Shown: piece after piece, positions 43,339 through 54,854 of the stretch | Layout of the letters: the number at the start of each line of letters is the position of its first letter | Numbering within the stretch: position 1 is the stretch's first letter | Assembly: GCF_021026375.1 (NCBI RefSeq) | Contig: NZ_JAJNDB010000001.1 | Coordinates: 1,116,001-1,180,000 of the forward strand | DNA length: 64,000 nucleotides | Reading direction: 5' to 3' | Source of the DNA: Actinomycetospora endophytica | GTDB taxonomy: Bacteria; Actinomycetota; Actinomycetes; Mycobacteriales; Pseudonocardiaceae | Program-made: the position numbers and the translations under genes | The notes under the pieces: generated by a model | The model's input: only the letters and a program-made list of their open reading frames with translations | Database searches by the model: none | What the model was told of the DNA's origin: nothing

Positions 43339-44274
43339 CTAGTTGGCGCGCTCCCGGATGGCCCGGCTCGCCCAGAAGTCCCGCAGCCGCCGGTAGCTGG
43401 CCATCGCCTTCTCCGCGTCGCCCTCCCGCAGCGCGTCGAGCGCCTCCGAGACGTCCTCCGCCGACGTGTCGGCCGCCAGCGTCTCGTCGTCGAGCAACTG
43501 GACGAGCCCGCCGTAGTCGAGCTCCACGAGCGAACCCGCGTCGAAGTGGCGCAGCCACCGCGCCGTGTCCCGCAGGACCTCCGACGGCCCGCCGTCCCCG
43601 AGCGCGGAGCTCATCAGCTCGGCCGCCGAGTCCGCCCGCGCGAGGGCGTCGGCCATCGGCACCCGCCAGTAGCACCGCCGGCGCGCCTCGGAGCCGTCCG
43701 GGGCGTCCGCCGTCGCGGGGTCGTCACGAGCGAGCACGAGGACGCGGTCGGACGCCTCGACGAGCACGAACCACGGCAGCGGCACCGTCCAGGTGGCGGA
43801 CACCACATGGGTGGCGCTCTCCCCGAGCTCGGCCACCACGGCCTCGGCGCGCGACCGCGCCGCCGACTCCTCGTAGTGCAGCGCCGCCGACCGCAGGACG
43901 GGCGACTCGGTGGAGAGGAACCCGACGAGCGCGGCCGCGGCGCGCGGGCGGGTGTCGAGCGGACACACGAGCGTCGTCGGGCCGAACTTCTGCGGCGACG
44001 GGGCCGCCTCGCCGGGGGCCGGGGTGTCGGCGCCGTCGGCGAGCAGGACGTCGGCGGGCCCCTCGGTCGCGGTGCCGTCGATGCGCTCACCGGGCAGCAG
44101 ACGCACCGGCGCACCGAGCTGTGCGCGGAGACACACATCCCTCTCGCGGACCCCGGCCTGGCTGACCGGGACCGCTCCGCGGGCGAGTCCGGCCCGCACA
44201 CGCTGGGCCAACGGTCCCGGAAGCGCCCCCAACGGCTCGTAGACGCGGAGGTAGCAGACGAAGGGGGCTGGCAC
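43339..44274 (-). CDS. Conserved actinobacterial protein of unknown function
   Basis: 311-residue soluble protein, N-terminally FVCYLRVYEPLGALPGP with later blocks TTLVCPLDTRPRAAAALVGF, WTVPLPWFVLVEASDRVLVL and RCYWRVPMADALARAD. The C-terminal 110 residues are helical and end with EKAMASYRRLRDFWASRAIR. I recall similar proteins only as uncharacterised in actinobacteria, near purM and DUF3073. No catalytic motif seen. GTG start. Confidence 0.75.
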   Translation of the reverse strand: MPAPFVCYLRVYEPLGALPGPLAQRVRAGLARGAVPVSQAGVRERDVCLRAQLGAPVRLLPGERIDGTATEGPADVLLADGADTPAPGEAAPSPQKFGPTTLVCPLDTRPRAAAALVGFLSTESPVLRSAALHYEESAARSRAEAVVAELGESATHVVSATWTVPLPWFVLVEASDRVLVLARDDPATADAPDGSEARRRCYWRVPMADALARADSAAELMSSALGDGGPSEVLRDTARWLRHFDAGSLVELDYGGLVQLLDDETLAADTSAEDVSEALDALREGDAEKAMASYRRLRDFWASRAIRERAN

Positions 44275-44322
44275 GGGCGCGATGGTGCCATGTCACGTCG
44301 CACGCGCGTTCGGACACACGGT

Positions 44323-44341
44323 ATGCTCGTGTCACGAGCAT
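44323..44341. promoter_or_regulatory. Perfect 9+1+9 palindrome over the DUF3073 promoter
   Basis: ATGCTCGTG-T-CACGAGCAT. The candidate -10 hexamer TATGCT (44322-44327) lies inside the left arm, so a bound dimeric regulator would block or reposition polymerase. It is also located close to the divergent start of the unknown gene at 44274. Confidence 0.5.
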
Positions 44342-44354
44342 TTCTATGAGAAGA

Positions 44355-44386
44355 GGGGGGCCGCCGGATACGTCCGGCCGCCCCCC
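44355..44386 (+). promoter_or_regulatory. Stable 5'-UTR hairpin of the DUF3073 gene
   Basis: GGGGGGCCGCCGGA pairs with TCCGGCCGCCCCCC with one C-C mismatch and a TACG loop. It ends 25 nt before the DUF3073 ATG. Possible mRNA-stability element or attenuator. Confidence 0.5.
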
Positions 44387-44411
44387 GCCCTGTTCGAGGG
44401 GGTCATTGCCC

Positions 44412-44600
44412 ATGGGACGCGGACGAGCCAAGGCGAAGCAGACGAAGGTCGCTCGCGAGCTCAAGTACAGCTCCCCGACGACCGATTTCGACGCCCTGCA
44501 GCGGGAGTTGGGCGCGGGAGACCCGTGGTCGCGGCGCTCCGGCGACGACGACGACAACGTCGACTCCCGCTCCTCCGAGTACAGCTACGAAGAGCGCTGA
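44412..44600 (+). CDS. DUF3073 protein
   Basis: 62-residue highly charged protein: GRGRAKAKQTKVARELKYSS, then DFDALQRELG, then an Asp/Ser/Tyr-rich acidic tail. The basic start and acidic end are characteristic of DUF3073, an actinobacterial family of unknown role often next to purM. ATG chosen at MGRGRAKAK. Confidence 0.9.
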   Translation: MGRGRAKAKQTKVARELKYSSPTTDFDALQRELGAGDPWSRRSGDDDDNVDSRSSEYSYEER

Positions 44601-44634
44601 CCCCTCCCCGGAGGGGCGTGCGTCCGTCGCACGC
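44601..44634. terminator. Tandem short hairpins after DUF3073
   Basis: CCCCTC/GAGGGG (44601-44606 with 44611-44616) is followed at once by GCGTGCG/CGCACGC (44616-44622 with 44628-44634). Confidence 0.5.
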
Positions 44635-44660
44635 TTCATCCGCCCGGTCGCCGGGCATCC

Positions 44661-44700
44661 CGCCCCGTCCGTAGGCCCGTCAGGGCACGCGGACGGGGCG
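44661..44700. terminator. 11-bp hairpin before the DUF2945 gene
   Basis: CGCCCCGTCCG (44661-44671) pairs with CGGACGGGGCG (44690-44700); the loop itself contains GCCC/GGGC. Confidence 0.6.
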
Positions 44701-44746
44701 CACTTCGGTGCGCCGTCGGCGGGATGTCCGTGATCGGGAGGCTGCG

Positions 44747-44965
44747 GTGACGACGACGTTCGGCAAGGGCGACCAGGTCCGCTGGAACTGGGGCAACGGT
44801 CAGGGCGAGGCCACCGTCACGGAGGTCCACACCGACCGGGTCGAGCGCACCATCGCGGGCAGTAAGCAGGCCCGCAACGGCACCGACGACAACCCGGCCT
44901 ACGTGCTGGAACAGTCGGACGGCCGTCAGGTGCTGAAGCTGCACAGCGAGCTCGGCCAGGCCTGA
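44747..44965 (+). CDS. DUF2945 / hypervirulence-associated TUDOR-domain protein
   Basis: 72-residue SH3/Tudor-like beta-barrel: FGKGDQVRWNWGNGQGEATV, VERTIAGSKQARNGTDDNPA, YVLEQSDGRQVLKLHSEL. This is the full HVA1/DUF2945 domain, function unknown. GTG start with GGGAGG 8 nt upstream. Confidence 0.87.
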   Translation: MTTTFGKGDQVRWNWGNGQGEATVTEVHTDRVERTIAGSKQARNGTDDNPAYVLEQSDGRQVLKLHSELGQA

Positions 44966-45005
44966 GCTCGCTGTCCGGCGGCGTGCCGGCCCCGCCTCCG
45001 CCAGC

Positions 45006-45067
45006 TGATCAGGAGCACAGCCGGCAGGCCTCGACGCACCAAGAGCTGCCTCACGTGCTCCTGATCA
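45006..45067. repeat. 13-bp inverted repeat downstream of purM
   Basis: TGATCAGGAGCAC (45006-45018) and GTGCTCCTGATCA (45055-45067) are perfect complements enclosing 36 nt. Probable long-loop terminator between convergent purM and the DUF2945 gene, or the ends of a small insertion. Confidence 0.55.
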
Positions 45068-45088
45068 CCAGCGCCGGCAGCAATTGCG

Positions 45089-46198
45089 CTACAGGCGGCG
45101 GTGATCCCCGTGCAGAACGGCCGTCCCCGGCGCGTCCGACCCGCCGTCGGAGCGCCGGATCTCGCCGAGCACCCAGGCCGGGACGTGCTTCGCGGTGAGC
45201 ACCGCGAGCGCGCGGTCGACGTCCTCCGGCGGGACGATCGCCACCATCCCGACGCCCATGTTGAACGTCGCCTCCATCTCGGCCCGCTCCACGCGGCCGC
45301 GGCCGGCGATGAGCTTGAACACCGGCGCCGGGGTCCAGGTGGTCCGGTCGAGATCGGCGTGCACGCCGTCGGGCAGCACCCGGGCGAGGTTGGCGGTCAG
45401 CCCGCCACCGGTGACGTGGGCGAAGGTGCGCACGTCGGTCTCCGCGGCCAGCGCGAGGCAGTCGCGGGCGTAGATGCGCGTCGGCCGCAGCATCTCCTCG
45501 CCCAGGGTGTGACCGAACTCCTCCACGTGCCCGTCGAGCGACATCCGGCCGATCTCGAGCAGCACCCGGCGGGCGAGCGAGTAGCCGTTGGAGTGCAGCC
45601 CCGAGGACGCCATGGCGATGACCTGGTCGCCCGCGCGGACGCGGTCCGGGCCCAGCACCGCGTCGGCCTCGACGACGCCGATGCCGGTGGCCGAGAGGTC
45701 GTAGTGGTGCGGCTCCATGACCCCGGGGTGCTCGGCGGTCTCGCCGCCCAGCAGGGCGCAGCCCGCGATGCGGCAGCCCTCGGCGATGCCCGAGACGATC
45801 GCCTCGACCTTCACCGGGTCCAGCTGGCCGATCGCCAGGTAGTCCTGGAGGAAGAGCGGCTCGGCCCCGCAGACGACGAGGTCGTCGACCACCATCGCGA
45901 CGAGGTCGAGTCCCACGGTGTCGTGGGTGTCGGTGGCCTGCGCGACCGCGATCTTCGTCCCGACGCCGTCGGTGGAGGCCGCGAGCAGCGGCTCGGTGTA
46001 CTTCGAGGTGCGCAGGGCGAACAGCCCGGCGAAGCCGCCGATGCCGCCCATCACCTCCGGTCGCGACGTCGAGGCCGCCAGCGGCTTGATGCGCTCGACG
46101 GCGCGCTCCCCCGCGGCGACGTCGACCCCGGCCGACGCGTAGCTCGCGGCCGACCCGCGGCCGCCGCCGCCCTCGACCTGCTCGTGGACGCCGGTCAC
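45089..46198 (-). CDS. purM: Phosphoribosylformylglycinamidine cyclo-ligase PurM
   Basis: 369-residue AIR synthetase, fifth step of IMP synthesis, ATP-dependent. Motifs: GGIGGFAGLF, LLAASTDGVGTKIAVA, DLVAMVVDDLVVCGAEPLFL, GCALLGGETAEHPGVM, SSGLHSNGYSLAR and HVTGGGLTANLARVLP. The GTG start overlaps the purF stop by 4 nt. A 25-residue Gly-rich N-terminus precedes YASAGVDVAAGERAVERIKP. Confidence 0.96.
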   Translation of the reverse strand: MTGVHEQVEGGGGRGSAASYASAGVDVAAGERAVERIKPLAASTSRPEVMGGIGGFAGLFALRTSKYTEPLLAASTDGVGTKIAVAQATDTHDTVGLDLVAMVVDDLVVCGAEPLFLQDYLAIGQLDPVKVEAIVSGIAEGCRIAGCALLGGETAEHPGVMEPHHYDLSATGIGVVEADAVLGPDRVRAGDQVIAMASSGLHSNGYSLARRVLLEIGRMSLDGHVEEFGHTLGEEMLRPTRIYARDCLALAAETDVRTFAHVTGGGLTANLARVLPDGVHADLDRTTWTPAPVFKLIAGRGRVERAEMEATFNMGVGMVAIVPPEDVDRALAVLTAKHVPAWVLGEIRRSDGGSDAPGTAVLHGDHRRL

Positions 46199-47910
46199 GG
46201 GCGCGAGAGGGCGTCCTCGGCGCCGTAGGCGGGGCTGGAGCGCGTGCTCGGGACGGCCGAGACCGGCACGGGCACGCCGGCCCGCGAGCCGGTGGCCTCG
46301 TGCACCACGCTGCCCGAGTCGCCGCACGGGGTGCCGGTGACGTCCTCGAGCATGTGCTTGCCGACCATCGCCTCCTCCGGGAGGGCGATCGGGTACTCGC
46401 CCGAGAAGCAGGCCGTGCAGAGCCGCGAGCGGGGCTGCTCGGTGGCCGCGACCAGGCCCTCCTGGGAGATGTAGCCGAGGCTGTCCGCCCCGACCGACCG
46501 GCGGATGCCCTCGTTGTCCAGGCCGTTCGCGACCAGCTCGGCACGGGAGGCGAAGTCGATGCCGTAGAAGCAGGGCCAGCGCACCGGCGGGCTCGCGATC
46601 CGCACGTGCACCTCGACGGCGCCCGCCTCGCGCAGCATCCGGACCAGGGAGCGCTGGGTGTTGCCGCGGACGATCGAATCGTCCACCACCACGAGACGCT
46701 TGCCGCGGATCACCTCGCGCAGCGGGTTGAGCTTGAGCCGGATCCCGAGCTGGCGGATGGTCTGGGAGGGCTGGATGAAGGTCCGGCCCACGTAGGCGTT
46801 CTTGACCAGGCCCATGCCGTAGGGGATGCCGGACGCCTCGGCGTACCCCACGGCGGCCGGGGTGCCGGACTCCGGCACCGGGATCACCAGGTCCGCCTCG
46901 GCCGGGTGCTCGGCGGCGAGCCGTCGCCCGATCTCGACCCGCGCGGAGTGCACCCCGCGGCCGGCGATCGAGGTGTCGGGGCGCGCGAGGTAGACGTACT
47001 CGAAGATGCAGCCCTTGGGCTCCGGGGCGGCGAAGCGGGAGGACCGCAGGCCCTCCTCGTCGATCGCGAGCAGCTCGCCGGGCTCGACCTCGCGCACGAA
47101 GGACGCACCGACGATGTCGAGCGCGGCGGTCTCGGAGGCCACCACCCAGCCGCGGTCGAGGCGGCCCAGCACCAGCGGCCGCACCCCGTGGCGGTCGCGG
47201 GCGGCGTAGAGCGTGGTCTCGTCGCAGAAGGCGAGGCTGAAGGCCCCGCTGAGGTCGGGCAGCAGGCGCAGCGCCGCCTCCTCCACCCCGAGGTCGGTGG
47301 CGGACTCGGCGAGCAGGCCGGTGACGACGTCGGAGTCGGTGGTCGCGGACATGCGCGCCCTGCCGTCTCGTGCCCCGTCGGGCAGCCGCCGGCCGACGAG
47401 CTCCGCGGTGTTGACCAGGTTGCCGTTGTGGCCCAGCGCGATCCCGGTGCCCGCCGCCGTCGTCCGGAACGTCGGCTGCGCGTTCTCCCAGGTCGGCGAG
47501 CCGGTGGTCGAGTAGCGGGTGTGCCCGACGGCCATGTGCCCGCGCAGCGAGCTCAGGGTCTGCTCGTCGAAGACCTGGCTGACGAGTCCGAGGTCCTTGA
47601 ACACCACGATCTGGCGCCCGTCGGACACCGCGATGCCCGCCGCCTCCTGGCCACGGTGCTGGAGCGCGAAGAGACCGAAGTACGTGAGCTTCGCCACTTC
47701 CTCGCCGGGAGCCCAGACACCGAAGACACCGCACTCCTCGTGCGGGACGTCGTCCGCGGGTGGGGAGGTGGGCTCTGGCGAGGTGGAGGGACGGGACGGC
47801 TCCGGACCAGGACCGGGTGCGACCACCGCGGGGCTCCTCGAGACGGGGGTGGGAGGCACCCACAGACTACGTGCGCGAGGTGTCCCGGTCGCGGGTTCGG
47901 GTCGTGACAC
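46195..47910 (-). CDS. purF: Amidophosphoribosyltransferase PurF
   Basis: Class II glutamine amidotransferase plus PRTase domain; commits PRPP to purine synthesis. After propeptide cleavage the nucleophile is the cysteine of EECGVFGVW (residue 60 with this start). GHTRYSTTGSPTWENAQP and the PRPP loop VVVDDSIVRGNTQRSLVRML are intact. The C-terminal CTACFSGEYPIALP with upstream Cys residues suggests the Fe-S cluster type. Start: GTG at 47910 overlaps the GGDEF-EAL gene by 44 nt and gives a very long propeptide; GTG at 47859 avoids the overlap and is an alternative. Confidence 0.94.
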   Translation of the reverse strand: MSRPEPATGTPRARSLWVPPTPVSRSPAVVAPGPGPEPSRPSTSPEPTSPPADDVPHEECGVFGVWAPGEEVAKLTYFGLFALQHRGQEAAGIAVSDGRQIVVFKDLGLVSQVFDEQTLSSLRGHMAVGHTRYSTTGSPTWENAQPTFRTTAAGTGIALGHNGNLVNTAELVGRRLPDGARDGRARMSATTDSDVVTGLLAESATDLGVEEAALRLLPDLSGAFSLAFCDETTLYAARDRHGVRPLVLGRLDRGWVVASETAALDIVGASFVREVEPGELLAIDEEGLRSSRFAAPEPKGCIFEYVYLARPDTSIAGRGVHSARVEIGRRLAAEHPAEADLVIPVPESGTPAAVGYAEASGIPYGMGLVKNAYVGRTFIQPSQTIRQLGIRLKLNPLREVIRGKRLVVVDDSIVRGNTQRSLVRMLREAGAVEVHVRIASPPVRWPCFYGIDFASRAELVANGLDNEGIRRSVGADSLGYISQEGLVAATEQPRSRLCTACFSGEYPIALPEEAMVGKHMLEDVTGTPCGDSGSVVHEATGSRAGVPVPVSAVPSTRSSPAYGAEDALSRP

Positions 47911-50146
47911 CCGCCCCGTTCGTCGCCGACGTGTCGTCCCGGGGGCCGGGCCAGGGCGGACCGTCGACGTCGGCGAGGAGCTCGAGGACGTCCTCGCTGG
48001 GCAGCGCCGCGGCGAAGTGCCAGCCCTGGCCCTCGTCGCACCCGAGCATCCGCAGCCGGGTGGCCTGGGCGGCCGTCTCGACGCCCTCGGCGCAGACCGT
48101 CATGCCGAGGGCGTGCCCGAGGTCGACGAGGGTCCCGACGATGCGCTCGTCGACCGGGTTGGCGACCGCGGCGTCGCGCAGCCCCTCGCCGAAGGAGCCG
48201 TCGAGCTTGATGACGTCGACCGGGAGCTTGCGCAGGTAGGACAGGTTCGAGTAGCCGGTGCCGAAGTCGTCGATGGCGATCCGGACGCCCAGGGCACGCA
48301 GGCCGTCGAGCGCCTTCAGCGGGGCGCCCTCGTCGGTGGTCAGGGCGCGCTCGGTGAGCTCGATCTGGAGCAGGTGCGCCGGCAGCCCGGTCTCGGCGAG
48401 GACCGTCTCGACGTCGTGGAGCAGCGAGGGCTCGTGCAGCTGGCGGGGCGCGACGTTGACCGACACGAACGGCGCCTCGTGACCGAACGCGTCGTACCAG
48501 CGCCGGGCGTCGCGGCAGGCCCGCACCAGCACCCAGTGCCCGAGCGCCACGATCGCCCCGGTCTCCTCGGCGAGCCCGATGAACCGGGCCGGGCCGAGCA
48601 CGCCGAGCTTGGGGTGGTGCCAGCGGACCAGCGCCTCGACCCCGCGCATCCGGTGGTCACCCATCGACACCAGCGGTTGGTAGAGCGCGAAGAACTCGTC
48701 GTGCTCGATCGCGGCGGGCATGGCCGCGGAGAGGGCGAAGCGGGTGACCTCGGCCTCGTCGCGCCCCGGGTCGTGCAGCGCCCAGCGGCCGCGGCCGTCG
48801 GCCTTGGCCGAGTAGAGGGTGATGTCGGCGGCGCGCATGAGATCGGTGGTGTCCGCGCCGACGACGGGTCGTTCGACGACACCGATGCTCGCCGAGACCG
48901 TGAGCTCCTGGCCGGCGAGCACGAGCGGCGCGGACAGGGCGTCGAGGATCCGCTCGGCCAGCGCCTCGAGCTGGGCGACGCCGCGGGAGTTCTCGACGAG
49001 GACCACGAACTCGTCGCCGCCCATCCGGGCCACCAGTTCGCCGTCGGTCGCCTGGTCGGCGAGCCGCGTCGCGACCGCCTGCAGCATGAGGTCGCCCACC
49101 TCGTGGCCCAGGCTGTCGTTGATCGCCTTGAAGCCGTCGAGGTCGAGGAAGCAGATCCCGACGCGGCGGGACGACCCCGCGGGGGTGCCCGCGAAGATCC
49201 GGTCGATCCGGTCGGAGAACAGCGCGCGGTTCGGGAGCGTCGTCAGGGTGTCGTGGTAGGCCTGGTACTCCAGGTGCGACTGCAGCATGTGCCGCTCGGT
49301 GACGTCCTCGAGCATCGCGACCTGGTAGGCGGGTCTGCCGTGCTCGTCGCGCACCAGCGAGAGCGTCAGGTTGCAGATGATCTCCTCGCCGTCCTTGCGG
49401 TAGAACCGCTTCTCGACGCGGAAGTTGTCCAGGTCCCCGGCGAGCAGCCGTTCGTAGTGCACCCACACCGACGGCAGGTCGTCCGGGTGCGCCAGCTCGC
49501 CGACCGTCCGGCGGCGCATCTCCTGTGCGGTGTAGCCGAACATCTGGGTCAGCGTCGGGTTGACCTCGACGATGCGTCCCTGCAGGTCACCGAGCCCGAT
49601 CCCGATGGCCGCCTCGTAGAACATCGCCCGGAACCGCGCCTCGCTGGCGTGCAGGGCCTGCTCGGTCTGGTGCCGCGCGACGATCACCGCCCGGCGGATG
49701 GCCTCCTGCTCGTCGAGCGTGCGGTCGCGCAACGTCGTCGCGTAGCCCGCGGCGAGCGCCCCGGCGAGCGCGAGGACGTCGTCGCGGACCTCGTCGCCGA
49801 GCAGCTCGGGGAGCCGGGTGGACAGCAGGTGGAGGGTCCGCTCCACCGTGGACGGGCCGGTGAAGTGCGCCGCGACGAGGCGCCGGCCCGCCTCGTGGCC
49901 CACGGTCGGGTCGAGCGGCCGGGCCCGCAGCGCCGCGACGAGGTCCGCACTGATCTCGGTGAGGTAATCCACGAGCTCGTCGGAGCCCATCGGGACGTAG
50001 CTGGTGCCCTCGACCTCCGCCGCCCAGGCGCGCGCGAGCGCGTCGACGGCCGCGGCGTCGGCGGCCTCGGTGGCGGTGCGGTGGTCGGGCCGGGACTCCT
50101 CGCGACCGGGCGACCACGGCGTCCCGGACGCGGCGGGCTCAGTCAC
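47867..50146 (-). CDS. PAS-GGDEF-EAL c-di-GMP turnover protein
   Basis: 759-residue cytoplasmic sensor. An N-terminal helical region of ~150 residues is followed by a PAS/PAC domain (FRAMFYEAAIGIGLGDLQGR ... YRKDGEEIICNLTLS), a GGDEF domain with intact MGGDEFVVL and LDLDGFKAINDSLGHEVGD, and an EAL domain with GVEALVRWHHP, QIELTERAL, AIDDFGTGYSNLSYLRKLP, KLDGSF and CAEGVET. Both cyclase and phosphodiesterase sites look competent; the net activity is unknown. GTG start overlaps the methyltransferase stop by 8 nt; its 3' end overlaps the longer purF start. Confidence 0.92.
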   Translation of the reverse strand: MTEPAASGTPWSPGREESRPDHRTATEAADAAAVDALARAWAAEVEGTSYVPMGSDELVDYLTEISADLVAALRARPLDPTVGHEAGRRLVAAHFTGPSTVERTLHLLSTRLPELLGDEVRDDVLALAGALAAGYATTLRDRTLDEQEAIRRAVIVARHQTEQALHASEARFRAMFYEAAIGIGLGDLQGRIVEVNPTLTQMFGYTAQEMRRRTVGELAHPDDLPSVWVHYERLLAGDLDNFRVEKRFYRKDGEEIICNLTLSLVRDEHGRPAYQVAMLEDVTERHMLQSHLEYQAYHDTLTTLPNRALFSDRIDRIFAGTPAGSSRRVGICFLDLDGFKAINDSLGHEVGDLMLQAVATRLADQATDGELVARMGGDEFVVLVENSRGVAQLEALAERILDALSAPLVLAGQELTVSASIGVVERPVVGADTTDLMRAADITLYSAKADGRGRWALHDPGRDEAEVTRFALSAAMPAAIEHDEFFALYQPLVSMGDHRMRGVEALVRWHHPKLGVLGPARFIGLAEETGAIVALGHWVLVRACRDARRWYDAFGHEAPFVSVNVAPRQLHEPSLLHDVETVLAETGLPAHLLQIELTERALTTDEGAPLKALDGLRALGVRIAIDDFGTGYSNLSYLRKLPVDVIKLDGSFGEGLRDAAVANPVDERIVGTLVDLGHALGMTVCAEGVETAAQATRLRMLGCDEGQGWHFAAALPSEDVLELLADVDGPPWPGPRDDTSATNGAGVTTRTRDRDTSRT

Positions 50147-50942
50147 GGCGACCGACGCCCGCGTACCCGGGGTTGCGCTCGGCCCCGTCAGGGAGGGTGC
50201 CGTCCGGCTGCCAGAAGGGGATCCCGACGACCCCCGGGTCGACCAGCGAGAAGCCGTCGAAGAAGCCGACCACCTCGTCGTGGGGGCGCATCGACATCGG
50301 GGTGGCGGTCCGCTTGTAGAGCGCGACGTGGTCGTCGGCCCGCTCCGGCGGCATGATGTCCGCCGACGCGTGGCTGAGCACGAGGTGGCTGCCCGGCGCC
50401 AGGGCGTCGCGGTAGCGCGCGAGGGCGTCGGCGGGCCGGCGCTCGTCGCCGACGAAGTGCAGCAGGGCGACGACGAGCAGCGCGACCGGCCGGTCGAGGT
50501 CGAGCACCGTGCGGGTCACCGGGTCCCCGAGCACTGCTTCGACGTCGAGGAAGTCGGCGTGGACGACGCCGGTGTGCCCGTCGTCGGCGAGCAGCGCGCA
50601 GGAGTGGGCCACCGCGACGGGGTCGATGTCCACGTAGACCACCCGCGCGCCCGGCAGCGCCGCCCGGGCGACCTCGTGGACGTTGCCCACGGTCGGGATG
50701 CCGGACCCGACGTCGAGGAACTGGTCGATGCCCTGCGCGGCGCAGTACCGGACGGCGCGGCGCATGAACGCGCGATTGGCCTGCAGGACGCGCGGGAGGT
50801 CCGGCCAGTCCGCGATCGCCTGGCGCGCCATCTCGCGGTCGACGGCGAAGTTGTGGCTCCCGCCGAGGTAGTAGTCGTACACCCGCGCCGCGCTCGGGCG
50901 GTCGATGTCGACGTCCTGCGGGGCCCAGGCAGGTCGTGTCAC
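50139..50942 (-). CDS. SAM-dependent methyltransferase, SAV2177/DUF574 family
   Basis: 267-residue Rossmann methyltransferase: DRPSAARVYDYYLGGSHNFA is the family's N-terminal signature, QFLDVGSGIPTVGNVHEVAR is motif I and VVYVDIDPVAVAHS motif II. The family is very common in actinobacteria but its substrates are unknown. GTG at 50942 is preferred to one 48 nt upstream because it gives the usual family length. Overlaps the GGDEF-EAL gene, so cotranslated. Confidence 0.9.
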   Translation of the reverse strand: MTRPAWAPQDVDIDRPSAARVYDYYLGGSHNFAVDREMARQAIADWPDLPRVLQANRAFMRRAVRYCAAQGIDQFLDVGSGIPTVGNVHEVARAALPGARVVYVDIDPVAVAHSCALLADDGHTGVVHADFLDVEAVLGDPVTRTVLDLDRPVALLVVALLHFVGDERRPADALARYRDALAPGSHLVLSHASADIMPPERADDHVALYKRTATPMSMRPHDEVVGFFDGFSLVDPGVVGIPFWQPDGTLPDGAERNPGYAGVGRRD

Positions 50943-51038
50943 TCGGTCACCACTCCCATGGTCACAGTGAGCATAAGCCGTCGTCCGCACGTGGCAGGCA
51001 CCCTGACGGGGGACGGTCCGTCACGGTCCGGATCACCA

Positions 51039-51497
51039 CTACACGTCCGCGGCGCGATCGGGAACCGTTCCGGCGGCACTGCCGTGATCGGGGTCGGCGA
51101 GTGGCAGCCAGCGGCCCACCTGAGGGGCCCGGTGACCCGAGGCGCGGACGACGCCGGCGGCGACGGCGTCGTCGAACCGGAGGCGACCGAGCGCCAGCGC
51201 ACACCAGGTCCGCGGGTCCGTCTCCACCACGTTCGGCGGGGTGCCTCGCGTGTGACGGGGCCCATCGATGCAGTGTACTGCTCCGAATGGCGGCACCCGG
51301 ACTTCGACGCTGCGGCCCGGCGCGACATGTTCGAGCGCGGCGAGCGACAGGCGGACCGCCGCCGCGCGCACGGTGCGCGGCGGGGCCGGCACGGCGTCGT
51401 CGGGGGCGGGGCCGCCCGGGCGGGCGTCCACCCAGGACGTGACGTCGGCCAGGGCGGTGCGGACCTCGTCCGGAGCGGGGGCTCGGCGCGTGGGCAT
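51039..51497 (-). CDS. Sterol carrier protein-like family (bacterial SCP orthologue)
   Basis: 152-residue protein with the conserved core [20 protein letters not shown] followed by [20 protein letters not shown]. This matches short actinobacterial sterol-carrier-family proteins encoded near purF/purL. Lipid binding is inferred, not shown. ATG start; divergent from the SGNH hydrolase. Confidence 0.82.
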   Translation of the reverse strand: MPTRRAPAPDEVRTALADVTSWVDARPGGPAPDDAVPAPPRTVRAAAVRLSLAALEHVAPGRSVEVRVPPFGAVHCIDGPRHTRGTPPNVVETDPRTWCALALGRLRFDDAVAAGVVRASGHRAPQVGRWLPLADPDHGSAAGTVPDRAADV

Positions 51498-51568
51498 GGT
51501 GTCCCCGAATCTAGGCGCCGACGACGGTCCGCGCCGCCGCCGTCCGGGCCGACTGACAGGCTGGCGCG

Positions 51569-52255
51569 GTGGTGCGACGCGCGCTCGGGATGCTGCTGCT
51601 GGCCGTCGTCGCCGCGTGGGCCCGGGGCCTCGCCGCGGCGCTGACCATGGAGGGCGATCACGCGGCGTACTGGCGCCGCCGTTCCCGCTCCCCGGGGACG
51701 GTGACGCTGGTGGCGCTCGGGGACTCGCTCGCGCAGGGGCTCGGGGCGATCCACCCGGAGCGCTCGTGGGCCGGCCGCTTGGCCGAGGAGATCCAGGCGC
51801 GGACCGGGAGTCGGGTGAAGGTGCTGGTCCTGGGGGTGTGCGGGGCGGGGGTCGCCGACGTCCTGCGCGATCAGCTGCCCCGGGTGCCCGAGGCCGCGCT
51901 GCGCGGTGAGCCGGGCACGCTCGTCGCGCTCGAGGTCGGCACCAACGACGCCTCCGGGGGCACCGACCCGGAGGAGTACCGGCGCCTGCTCACCGAGCTG
52001 TGCGACGCCCTGCCCGCGGGGTCGCTGGTCGGCGACGTGCCCGACCTCCAGCGCCGCTGGGTCCGGCCCGCGGGTGTGCGGCTCGCCGCGGTGGCCCGCG
52101 AGGTGGTGGCGGCGCAGCCGGGGCTGCGGCTGGTGCGGGTGGAGGCGGCCACCCACCGGATGGCGCCGTGGGAGTTCGGCCCGGACCTCGCGCACCCCAA
52201 CGGGCTGGGCTACCGGCGGTTCGGGCGGGCCTTCACGGCGGCGCTGGGCGGCTGA
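51569..52255 (+). CDS. SGNH/GDSL hydrolase
   Basis: 228-residue esterase-type hydrolase. N-terminal hydrophobic segment ([20 protein letters not shown]) may be a signal anchor. Block [14 protein letters not shown] holds the nucleophile serine, block [14 protein letters not shown] the Gly/Asn oxyanion residues, and block [14 protein letters not shown] the Asp and His. GTG start. Ends 2 nt before the convergent purL stop. Confidence 0.87.
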   Translation: MVRRALGMLLLAVVAAWARGLAAALTMEGDHAAYWRRRSRSPGTVTLVALGDSLAQGLGAIHPERSWAGRLAEEIQARTGSRVKVLVLGVCGAGVADVLRDQLPRVPEAALRGEPGTLVALEVGTNDASGGTDPEEYRRLLTELCDALPAGSLVGDVPDLQRRWVRPAGVRLAAVAREVVAAQPGLRLVRVEAATHRMAPWEFGPDLAHPNGLGYRRFGRAFTAALGG

Positions 52256-52257
52256 GC

Positions 52258-54582
<2,325 letters not shown>

Positions 54583-54854
54583 GTCTCCGACCCTACGCAC
54601 GCGGGCGGACCCTCGCGGCGTACGTGCTCATGCCCACGACGAGCGTCGGGCAAACGACCCGATCGACTGACTTCAGGTCGGTTCCGTGTTCGACCGGTCA
54701 CTCGTCGTGCGTCACCGACCGCACATCTCAGTAGCGCTGCGTGTCCATCGATCGAGTGGCCGTTCGTGGTGTGACTACGACGTCTCGGCGAGATGTCCGC
54801 GTGCCGTGCCGACCAATCCCGGACATTGTCAGACCCCGCCTCCATGATGACGCC

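Noticed and set aside
47511..50356. Long plus-strand frame opposite the GGDEF-EAL gene
   Set aside because: Antisense shadow; the minus strand has complete PAS, GGDEF and EAL motifs.
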